DNA of 64,000 nt, from contig NZ_WSTC01000003.1 in assembly GCF_009789195.1 (NCBI RefSeq), forward strand, positions 160,776 to 224,775. The letters run 5' to 3'. This DNA comes from Paenibacillus sp. MMS18-CY102 (lineage in GTDB: Bacteria; Bacillota; Bacilli; Paenibacillales; Paenibacillaceae). Made by a program: the position numbers and the translations under genes. The notes below the pieces were generated by a model that was given only the letters and a program-made list of their open reading frames with translations, was not told the DNA's origin and did not search any database. Shown here piece after piece: positions 26,039 to 33,151 of the stretch. Every line of letters begins with the position of its first letter. Positions within the stretch are counted from its first letter, which is position 1.

Positions 26039-26863
26039 TTGAATCATTTTTATGTTTCCAATCTAAGAAACCAAGTAAGGAAAAATGCTACACCCAATGT
26101 CGCTATATTTATTGACTACGACAACATCTATCATGGGCTAAGAGATTTCGGGGAAAATGTTGCAGACGGTAATTCTGATCTAATTAATTTACTATGGAAC
26201 ATTTACCCTAGGGACACGGTACGAACCATTAAAGCCTATGCTGACTTTGAGCAATTAAAAGTAGATCTCAGGAAACTACATACAAAAAGAGTTCAAATAA
26301 AACAAGTGTACGGCAATGGACTAGGTGAACATCATAGAAAAAACGCATCTGATATAGAGCTTTCTATTGATGCAATCGAATCTGTTTATAAAGAAGAAAT
26401 CGACACCTATGTTTTTGTAACAGCTGACAGTGACATGATTCCAATAATGAGTCGGATGATTTTTAAAGGCAAAAAGGTTCATTTGTATTACATTGGAACT
26501 AACACTTCACAATATCAGGATATTACTAGCTACGCTCATCTACATGCTGACCTTATTGATATATTTGAAATCAAAGGACAAAATGAAATTGAATACTGGA
26601 TTGATAAATCTATCAAGTACATTCAAGATTGGTACACTGAACCCAAAAATAAATCAAAGCTATTGGGCGGTAAATGGTTAAACGATGGGTTACAGAATAC
26701 ATATTTCATTTCAAGAAATTTATCAAGTTCGATCATAGAAAAACTTGAACGAGATTTAACCATCAAAAAAATTACAGAAAGATCAGCGGAAGGTTACGTA
26801 ATTGCTGCCGATGAGGCTAATATTCGTTCAAGGTTCAGAACGCCAGTAGGTTCAGCAAGATAG
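26039..26863 (+). CDS. NYN-domain (LabA/DUF88-like) putative nuclease
   Basis: A 274-residue protein starting at TTG, eight bases after GGAGG. It has the PIN-like NYN fold: VAIFIDYDNIYHGLRDFG near residue 25 (first catalytic Asp), KNASDIELSIDAIES (second acidic site) and YVFVTADSDMIPIMSRMIFKGKKVHLYYIG (third). These are the metal-binding Asps of RNase-like LabA/DUF88 proteins. The C-terminal 80 residues (WLNDGLQNTYFISRNLSSSIIEKLERD) form a helical domain I do not recognise. It is the first cargo gene inside the left end, alone on the plus strand and convergent with the OLD gene. An RNA-cleaving role in defence is inference. Confidence 0.82.
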   Translation: MNHFYVSNLRNQVRKNATPNVAIFIDYDNIYHGLRDFGENVADGNSDLINLLWNIYPRDTVRTIKAYADFEQLKVDLRKLHTKRVQIKQVYGNGLGEHHRKNASDIELSIDAIESVYKEEIDTYVFVTADSDMIPIMSRMIFKGKKVHLYYIGTNTSQYQDITSYAHLHADLIDIFEIKGQNEIEYWIDKSIKYIQDWYTEPKNKSKLLGGKWLNDGLQNTYFISRNLSSSIIEKLERDLTIKKITERSAEGYVIAADEANIRSRFRTPVGSAR

Positions 26864-26984
26864 TCCCTTGACAACTGAATATAATCATGTTAAGATTTGG
26901 ATACTTTAAGTCCGATTTATTTAGTTTCGATTTTTATTTAATTCGCTTTTATTTAATTCGCTTTGTTTATGTTTCGACCATTTC

Positions 26985-27017
26985 GAAGACCCTTTGCGTT
27001 CTACGTAAAGGGTCTTC
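26985..27017. terminator. Bidirectional terminator between NYN and OLD genes
   Basis: GAAGACCCTTT and AAAGGGTCTTC form a stem with additional CG pairing around a short loop, lying between the two convergent genes. Confidence 0.85.
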
Positions 27018-27082
27018 TCATTTATCACTTAAACATTAAAATCCAAGAATAATTCGACACTCCCCTTACATATTATTTAAGA

Positions 27083-28918
27083 TCAGATATCTTCGCATTG
27101 TTCTTGATCTACCGCAACCTGCGGAAGTGCGCTCTCAACCCACACCCGTTGAATATCCACCACTGGGGTTCTCCAAGATGCGCTAGCCTCTTTAAGCTCC
27201 GTCCATTCTGGTTTTGCAGCTAAATACAGCTGAATAAGCTCCTCGATACGATGTTGCATTGGTACCTCCAGCACTATCCCATAAGCAGCTTTAATTATAT
27301 TAAGCAATCTGAGCGGCAACTCATCTAATTGTTTATTTTTAAAGTATTCATAAGCAGCGTACGACTTCGATGTTCCTTTTTCGTACGTGTCAGGCATTTC
27401 TGCTTCGAAAGTATGCTGCATGACAAACTTTTGGTTTCCTCGTTCATCAGCGAGCCTCTCCAACTTATAGTTTATCGTAATGGCTTGCTTCAATGTAGAG
27501 ACGCTGCGTCTTCCGTTATCCTTCCCTAGTTCTGTTAAGTCGCAGTCGTGGACGACAGTATAAGGAATACCAAAGTTGTTCAACACATTCAAAATAACAT
27601 ACATCGTCGGTTTGCCGGCACAGTTGACTACTGTTGTTCTGTGATAGTTTTCAGCTGTAAGCAAGCCCGCTTGCACCAGCATCTCTCCTACATGTTTAAA
27701 TGCTACAACCTCTGTATCACCTTCAACCAAAATAGCTCGTTTAGCAAAGAAGACCTCATTAATATGTGGATTAAATTTGAGCAAAGCTTGGAATCGTTCT
27801 TGTTCTTCAGTCGGTAAACCATATACATCAGAGGATACCTGGTGAGGATATACATCCTGTTCTGCATTTAAAGCAAAACGAATTAACGTTCGGTTCGGTT
27901 TGGAGAGATCAATGAAGTTTGATGAATGTGATGTGGCAATGACTTGGAAAAGTGGATCATCTGCAAGTTGGTATAACGTGTCTTTAAAAACACGGGCGAT
28001 ATGGGGGTGAAGATATAATTCAGGTTCTTCAATCGCCAATATGATGGGTCTACGTGCAGCAATTTCTTCTTCGTTAAACCGACTGTTATATTTTTTATAT
28101 CCCTTAAGCATGGAAACGATAAATGTGCGCTGAACGCCGCTTCCTTGAAGATTAATATCTGTCTCGATGCCATTGTAATTAAATATAGCGTTTATCGATG
28201 AACTAATAAAATCATCCAACGGTTTAAAATTCACTTGAAAATTAACCGATGCAGAAGTGACTTCATTCAAAAACGATTGCACCTCTTGTTGAAAGAAGTT
28301 TATTTGCTCGTTTTCATGGGTATTGATTTTTCTCTGCAATTCCCTTGTTTTCTCAAGAGCTTCATCATATTCACTGATGTTTTGAATGATTTCCTTATAC
28401 AAGGTGGATAACATTTTTACATTATCCGAACTGTTTTTCACTTCATCATTTGCGTCCTTTACAGCTGGGATATACAGTACGTCAGGAAATGCATTAAGGA
28501 ACAAAGAGTTATTATTCCCTCCGCCAAGTCGCCCATCCCAACCTTCATCCCCCAGATCGTGAATTGGATCCCCCGTTTTTTTCGACGACCTAGCCACATC
28601 TACACCAAATCGATAAATGGCTCGTACAATGTATGTACCTGTCTCTTCATGCATTGAAGCACGTATACCCCTTAGCGCAGCTTCTTCCTGGGTGATGTCT
28701 GTAAAAGTGGCGTGGAACGATACAGGATTGTCAGTATTATACTTATAATAGTTGGAGTTATCTAGGCGCTTGTCCTTACTACCGAATTGTTTTATTGCCT
28801 GGAGGACAGTGCTTTTACTACAATTGTTCGGTCCTATAATGATGCTGATGTTCTCGAGATTCACTTCTAGTTCCTTGATGCCTTTAAAATTACGAATCGT
28901 CAATTTTGAAAGCTTCAT
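27083..28918 (-). CDS. OLD-family ATPase/TOPRIM endonuclease-like protein
   Basis: A 611-residue protein of the OLD (overcoming lysogenisation defect) group: an ABC-type ATPase fused to a TOPRIM nuclease domain. Visible are MKLSKLTIRNFKGIKELEVNL, a P-loop region IIIGPNNCSKSTVLQAI, the signature-like LQGSGVQRTFIVSMLKGY, Walker B IILAIEEPELYLHPH, QVIATSHSSNFIDL, and TOPRIM ILVEGDTEVVAFKHV near residue 400. Some OLD proteins block phage growth. The P-loop has Ser (codon 28817-28819) where Gly normally precedes the Lys. No UvrD-like partner (as in Gabija) is adjacent. Transcribed alone, ending near the NYN gene. Confidence 0.9.
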   Translation of the reverse strand: MKLSKLTIRNFKGIKELEVNLENISIIIGPNNCSKSTVLQAIKQFGSKDKRLDNSNYYKYNTDNPVSFHATFTDITQEEAALRGIRASMHEETGTYIVRAIYRFGVDVARSSKKTGDPIHDLGDEGWDGRLGGGNNNSLFLNAFPDVLYIPAVKDANDEVKNSSDNVKMLSTLYKEIIQNISEYDEALEKTRELQRKINTHENEQINFFQQEVQSFLNEVTSASVNFQVNFKPLDDFISSSINAIFNYNGIETDINLQGSGVQRTFIVSMLKGYKKYNSRFNEEEIAARRPIILAIEEPELYLHPHIARVFKDTLYQLADDPLFQVIATSHSSNFIDLSKPNRTLIRFALNAEQDVYPHQVSSDVYGLPTEEQERFQALLKFNPHINEVFFAKRAILVEGDTEVVAFKHVGEMLVQAGLLTAENYHRTTVVNCAGKPTMYVILNVLNNFGIPYTVVHDCDLTELGKDNGRRSVSTLKQAITINYKLERLADERGNQKFVMQHTFEAEMPDTYEKGTSKSYAAYEYFKNKQLDELPLRLLNIIKAAYGIVLEVPMQHRIEELIQLYLAAKPEWTELKEASASWRTPVVDIQRVWVESALPQVAVDQEQCEDI

Positions 28919-29067
28919 TTTTTACTACCCCCCTTTAAGTAGACAACAACCAACAAATACCACCGATACTAATCGTATCTTTTTCCGCTGTTCTTGTCGA
29001 TAATAGTTTCTATTTTTTTGGACGGGAGCTGCCTAAAGAAATCTTAAAGCTTTATTGTAGATGAATA

Positions 29068-29112
29068 AAACAAACGCGACCGGATAATATTAATCGGTCA
29101 CGTTTGTTTTTC
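29068..29112. terminator. Long hairpin outside the internal left end
   Basis: AAACAAACG-GACCG pairs with CGGTC-CGTTTGTTT (one mismatch), followed by T runs on both strands. It lies downstream of the Argonaute gene and 14 bp outside the internal transposon-end copy at 29127. Confidence 0.8.
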
Positions 29113-29126
29113 ATTACTAACATTTG

Positions 29127-29152
29127 TGTTTGCGAAAAATAAAGTTGGAAAC
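29127..29152 (+). repeat. Internal second copy of the Tn7-like left terminus
   Basis: TGTTTGCG followed at once by AAAAATAAAGTTGGAAAC reproduces the 26-bp architecture of the true left end at 25767, with only two differences from it. It points the same way. Sites 2 and 3 of a full left end are absent. It lies between the Argonaute stop and its terminator. Confidence 0.88.
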
Positions 29153-29194
29153 CTGAGGCTTCGTACAGCCCTGATCCGTACTTATTTTGTATCT

Positions 29195-31228
29195 CTATAC
29201 AAAATGAAGTGCGTCGCCGGAATCAATTGGAAGCCATTGGCGATTGAAAAAGGTCGAGCTTAGATCAGCATAATGGGTTGTAATAGGGAGCCGACTTTTT
29301 AACAATGATCCGATATGCATAAATGATAGATTGTATATGTCCTGAATGATCGCTTCCATCGGTAGGCTTCCCTTTTTCTTTACGATTTTAATGGGTTGTG
29401 CGGTTCCAACACGTGGATGCGGATTTGTAGCAATGAGATATGCTAAATTATCTTTAACATAACAGAGTCCTGATTTGGTCTCCCATCCTTGCTTATCGAC
29501 GTGTAATGCCATCCGCCGGTTTGTTTTCTTAATAATCTCAACCATGTCATATCCTACATCAAGACTGTTCATTACTTCATCTAAACTGTTTAAGTCTTCT
29601 CGGCAGAAACCGTCCCGATGAAATGTAATGTGCCTAGGCTTTTCATTATAATGGCTCTGATATTGATCCAGTGCTGAATATACAATCTGACACATTGTCT
29701 CATGACGAATTTTCTCGCCTGCTTCACTCGATGTGCTCGCTCTGCTTGATAAAACTCTGCCATCCTTGCCAACGACCTGAACAATGCCAGCAGAATGCCT
29801 ACCCGCTTCATGGGAAACATCAAGTCCGATAAAACAATCAGAAGATAGCGATGAACTTAGCACCCACGGCTGAATACCAGATTTCGAGTATAGTCCAAGA
29901 AGTAGATTCCCAATGACATAGTCGTCCGCTTTTTGAAGGGTTTCCATTGTTATAAATTGAGTAGGTACGGCGGCATTTCCTCCGAATTCCTTTTTTATTG
30001 CGTCGTACCACATCCCTGCAATTTTCTCAGTGATAATAACGAGGGTTAGTTCTTGAAATGAACTCTTTGTAAGCTCCTTAAGCAGTACGGCAAACTGGTG
30101 CGGATTCGTAAAATCGATTGTTTTATTTCGATATGCGCCTGATTTCTTCATTATGGAGAGTGGGACACCCCATTTGTAGGACAATGCACTTAACTTTTCA
30201 TTAAATGCTGTAATTGCATCAAGCTTCATATCGATTAATTCAGGATAAACAAGTAAATTAATCGATAAAGGTTGTGGCGCAACAACGCCGCCTTTGTCCA
30301 GACCCGATTTAAGCTGCGATTGTATAATACCTTTTCCGAATGCTAAGTTCGGGTTTAGTAACTGTTTTACGTCATATCCATTTTGCTGAACCAGCATCTT
30401 TGATTTGGAAAAAGTAAGCTTATCGTTTCGCGCCAGGATTTTCTGTATCTCTTCTAATAAAATCTTGATTTTTTGATTTGCGTTTTGTTTATATACATCC
30501 GACGTTTGACGCACCACGGCGGTCGGTAGCGATTCAAAGGTTAGCTCTTTTTGCAACATGGCAGGAGCATATGCAGCACGAAGACCATTGTTCATTTTTA
30601 GATAAACAACTGGCATCTTCGGATCGAGTTTTTCAACCTTCCATGCTTGTTTTCTTTCCTTTACGAAATAATCAATTACCGATTGATTAAGTTCCGGTAT
30701 TACATCACTAATTGTAGCTTCTGATACTTCCTCGAGTTGATAATGTAAATTGTTGTATTTATCAACTACTCGTTCACCTATAACAATTGCATTCGACTTC
30801 ATCAAATCATATATAGATTCGTTCGTTCTGAAGCTATGATTTAAATCGAATCCGATTGTGATTGTGCCTCTTATATTAATTGTAACATCAACCTGGATCA
30901 CCCTATGGATTGAAACACCTTGTACGACTTTTTCAGCTTTCAGCCACGTAAACTTACGACTTCCAGCAGCTATTTCATTTCTTGGCTGAACATTCTCAAG
31001 CTTGCGTAGAATAAGTCGTTCTAAGATCGTACGTTCAGTTGGAATCGAAGGGTTTATAGGTCGGCATTCATGATTAGTGAACGTGTAGTCTCCCCAATCT
31101 TTAATAGGCTCCCAGCTTGCAATAAACTGTTCATAAAAATCAATAACGTGCGTCTTATTTAACCTCCGTAAAGCAGAGCATGCTTGCCCGTTTTCATTAT
31201 GTTGTTCAAATACATTACGGACAGGCAT
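29195..31228 (-). CDS. Long prokaryotic Argonaute, apparently catalytic
   Basis: At least 677 residues of a long pAgo, a guide-directed nucleic-acid-cleaving protein. The PIWI domain fills the last third: CFIGLDVSHEAGRHSAGIVQ (Asp about 470), SEAGEKIRHETM (glutamate finger about 505), HITFHRDGFCREDL (Asp about 537) and THYADLSSTFFNR (Asp about 653), i.e. a complete DEDD tetrad. The N-terminal half would hold N, PAZ and MID domains; the MID region is near MKKSGAYRNKTIDF. The ATG at 31228 has no ribosome binding site. The frame stays open 30 codons further (STKTVTTHHILTEWESD...) to an ATT at 31318 that has GGGAG upstream, so the real protein may be about 707 residues. Guide and target type cannot be told. 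Confidence 0.88.
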   Translation of the reverse strand: MPVRNVFEQHNENGQACSALRRLNKTHVIDFYEQFIASWEPIKDWGDYTFTNHECRPINPSIPTERTILERLILRKLENVQPRNEIAAGSRKFTWLKAEKVVQGVSIHRVIQVDVTINIRGTITIGFDLNHSFRTNESIYDLMKSNAIVIGERVVDKYNNLHYQLEEVSEATISDVIPELNQSVIDYFVKERKQAWKVEKLDPKMPVVYLKMNNGLRAAYAPAMLQKELTFESLPTAVVRQTSDVYKQNANQKIKILLEEIQKILARNDKLTFSKSKMLVQQNGYDVKQLLNPNLAFGKGIIQSQLKSGLDKGGVVAPQPLSINLLVYPELIDMKLDAITAFNEKLSALSYKWGVPLSIMKKSGAYRNKTIDFTNPHQFAVLLKELTKSSFQELTLVIITEKIAGMWYDAIKKEFGGNAAVPTQFITMETLQKADDYVIGNLLLGLYSKSGIQPWVLSSSLSSDCFIGLDVSHEAGRHSAGIVQVVGKDGRVLSSRASTSSEAGEKIRHETMCQIVYSALDQYQSHYNEKPRHITFHRDGFCREDLNSLDEVMNSLDVGYDMVEIIKKTNRRMALHVDKQGWETKSGLCYVKDNLAYLIATNPHPRVGTAQPIKIVKKKGSLPMEAIIQDIYNLSFMHIGSLLKSRLPITTHYADLSSTFFNRQWLPIDSGDALHFV

Positions 31229-31446
31229 TGTATATAAATGAATCGTAAGATTATTTGTATTCGTATCTGATTCCCATTCTGTAAGAATGTGATGTGTTGT
31301 TACGGTCTTTGTACTAATCTCTGTTCACTCTCCCTTTTATCTGCGCATGTCCATCTGTCATCTTTTAACTATACAATATATCCCAAAACACTTCTATCCC
31401 TATCATGCTCAATTAATGCTCGTCTTTATTTTAGGGCTGAAACAAT

Positions 31447-31480
31447 AAAAGTGGACCGATATAATATCAGGTCCACTTTT
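31447..31480. terminator. Hairpin after kwaB
   Basis: AAAAGTGGACC and GGTCCACTTTT form an 11-bp stem 23 bases past the kwaB stop, separating Kiwa from the Argonaute gene. Confidence 0.7.
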
Positions 31481-31502
31481 ATTTATGTTACTTCTATTAT
31501 TG

Positions 31503-32447
31503 TCATCTGCGTTTTCTTTTAGAAGATGCTTCATAGCGGGTGGATGTCGCCTCAGACCTTAGATAATCATCATTGAGCGCTTTTAAAAAAACAAATGCAT
31601 TGTCTCTTGTAAGTTCAAATTTACGATTCTGGTCGTCTATTGATATCTCGAGGCTGTAATTTTGAATTGTTTCTTTAATTTGTTCAAATCCTAAATTAGC
31701 GATAAGTTGGTTTTTCGAGATAGCAGCAAGCTTGCGCTTCTTACGGGAATCTGTGCCCACATATTCGGTGAGAAGGTTAATATCTACAAAATCATGTGCC
31801 GCAGCAATCTGTTGTAAAGCTGCACCTGAAGAAGCTTCGTAATGGTCGTCGAATCCGAAAATACGTTCAAAGTTTGTGTTTTGTAAAATAATTAGCTCTT
31901 GTCCTAAACAGAAAGTGTCGATGTTATTGTCTATTTGAAAAACGGTGGATTCAATTTGCGAGAACCTTCCGGCTTGGAAGAGTAATGCATCAAACGTGCC
32001 ACTTTTAAGCACTTTACCGTTCGTGTATTTGCGATAGAATATGACAAACTGATCATCAAATTGTATTTTTACTGCGTACGCCCATAAATGCTTAAAAAAC
32101 TCTTCGTCCATACTTCGGATTGGTTGAGTATTTATTGCATCGATGATAAATGAGTTGACTCTAGTAGCGTTTGCAACATCTGCGGTGGGAATGAACTGAA
32201 AACACTCTTCTGTATCGAGGTTTATGTCGTATGTGACAAACATAGGGTCGGACTCAACAAGTTTACCTAGATGGTACTCAAAAAGTGATATAAATGCTGT
32301 AGCTACCTGAGGAGTACATTCAGCCCGGTTTACATAGTACGGTTCTTCTCTGCGTTTGTCCTTAGAAATAAACAACAACTGTGCTTGTTTTATTGATGCA
32401 GTCGATATATTCATTCGTAGTTGAGTTAGATCGCCTATTGTTGCCAC
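31503..32447 (-). CDS. kwaB: Kiwa defence protein KwaB (DUF4868)
   Basis: A 314-residue cytosolic protein of the DUF4868 type, the second protein of the Kiwa anti-phage system. Matching segments are AYAVKIQFDDQFVIFYRKYTNGKVLKSG in the middle, TVFQIDNNIDTFCLGQELIILQNTNFERIFGFDDHYE, and the basic tail SSKRKRR. The start is GTG, three bases after the kwaA stop, with GGGGAG inside the kwaA end, so the two are coupled. In known systems KwaA and KwaB act together at the membrane to stop phage replication. The pairing with a KwaA-like membrane protein makes the call firm. Confidence 0.85.
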   Translation of the reverse strand: MATIGDLTQLRMNISTASIKQAQLLFISKDKRREEPYYVNRAECTPQVATAFISLFEYHLGKLVESDPMFVTYDINLDTEECFQFIPTADVANATRVNSFIIDAINTQPIRSMDEEFFKHLWAYAVKIQFDDQFVIFYRKYTNGKVLKSGTFDALLFQAGRFSQIESTVFQIDNNIDTFCLGQELIILQNTNFERIFGFDDHYEASSGAALQQIAAAHDFVDINLLTEYVGTDSRKKRKLAAISKNQLIANLGFEQIKETIQNYSLEISIDDQNRKFELTRDNAFVFLKALNDDYLRSEATSTRYEASSKRKRR

Positions 32448-32448
32448 G

Positions 32449-33012
32449 TTATCTCTCCCCTAGGAAAACGTTATCTTGAATTGTATACATATCTAATTTC
32501 ATCCCAACCAATATTGGAACCTTTGTAATGATTATACTATTTTCATTGATCTGATATACATGGTAACCAAATAAATTTAATAGCGGGTTAATAAAAAAGA
32601 TGTTGGCGTTGACGTAGACTACGGTTAAAACTAACATAAGCACAATAAAAGATATTAGATCGTTTAGCTTGTCTGTATTAAAAGTTACAAAGGGAATTAA
32701 ATATGTAGCGATATAATTAAGAACGTCACTGTTTTTTGCAGTAATGCTCGTTACTGTCGTTTGATATGATCCATACCTCTTACACCTCATAAAGACAATG
32801 AACAATATAATATTGGGTGAAATTGTAAACAGCATAAACGAAATGGCGATTATATTGTTCGAAAAAACATGATTAAGCTCATAAATGGCAGTAATGACTT
32901 GTTTCCATGACATTTTTTTCAGATAATCAAATTCAATGGTTTGAATCCACAATATAAAAAAAAGCGGAGAGAGAGAACTGAAAAATAACATGGCTCTAAC
33001 CCACGATCGCAT
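32449..33012 (-). CDS. kwaA: Kiwa defence membrane protein KwaA
   Basis: A 187-residue protein with four membrane spans: FFSSLSPLFFILWIQTI, IIAISFMLFTISPNIILFIVF, IATYLIPFVTF and LISFIVLMLVLTVVYVNANIF, followed by INPLLNLFGYHVYQIN. This layout matches KwaA, the membrane partner of KwaB. The ATG at 33012 is preceded by AGGAT and then an uninterrupted run of eleven G (33018-33028 on the minus strand) that forms the ribosome binding region. The run's length could alter expression. It is the first gene of the kwaA-kwaB pair, downstream of hsdR. Confidence 0.85.
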   Translation of the reverse strand: MRSWVRAMLFFSSLSPLFFILWIQTIEFDYLKKMSWKQVITAIYELNHVFSNNIIAISFMLFTISPNIILFIVFMRCKRYGSYQTTVTSITAKNSDVLNYIATYLIPFVTFNTDKLNDLISFIVLMLVLTVVYVNANIFFINPLLNLFGYHVYQINENSIIITKVPILVGMKLDMYTIQDNVFLGER

Positions 33013-33017
33013 ATCCT

Positions 33018-33028
33018 CCCCCCCCCCC
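33018..33028 (-). promoter_or_regulatory. G11 homopolymer at the kwaA ribosome binding site
   Basis: Eleven consecutive G residues on the transcribed strand end six bases before the kwaA ATG. Such tracts slip during replication and can switch expression. A sequencing or assembly length error is also possible. Confidence 0.55.
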
Positions 33029-33093
33029 TTATCACAATTGGAACATTTTAACTATACAATATTACGAACTTTTGTTCTAGTGCTTATTAAAAA

Positions 33094-33120
33094 AACGTCG
33101 TAGGGAGATCCTACGACGTT
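33094..33120 (-). terminator. Terminator of the hsd operon
   Basis: AACGTCGTAGG and CCTACGACGTT form a perfect 11-bp stem with a five-base loop and a run of T residues on the minus strand, 32 bp past the hsdR stop. Confidence 0.9.
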
Positions 33121-33135
33121 TCCAACTTTTATTCA
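33118..33135 (-). repeat. Internal TnsB-like site, reverse orientation
   Basis: On the minus strand TGAATAAAAGTTGGAAAC differs from the transposon's terminal sites by an A/T-tract change only. No recognisable 8-base terminus follows, so it may be a remnant right end or chance similarity. It partly overlaps the hsd terminator. Confidence 0.4.
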
Positions 33136-33151
33136 TTTAGTTGATTCGTGA

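Noticed and set aside
27083..28918. Gabija (GajA) assignment for the OLD protein
   Set aside because: No UvrD-like GajB helicase gene is adjacent on either side, so only the OLD family call is supported.
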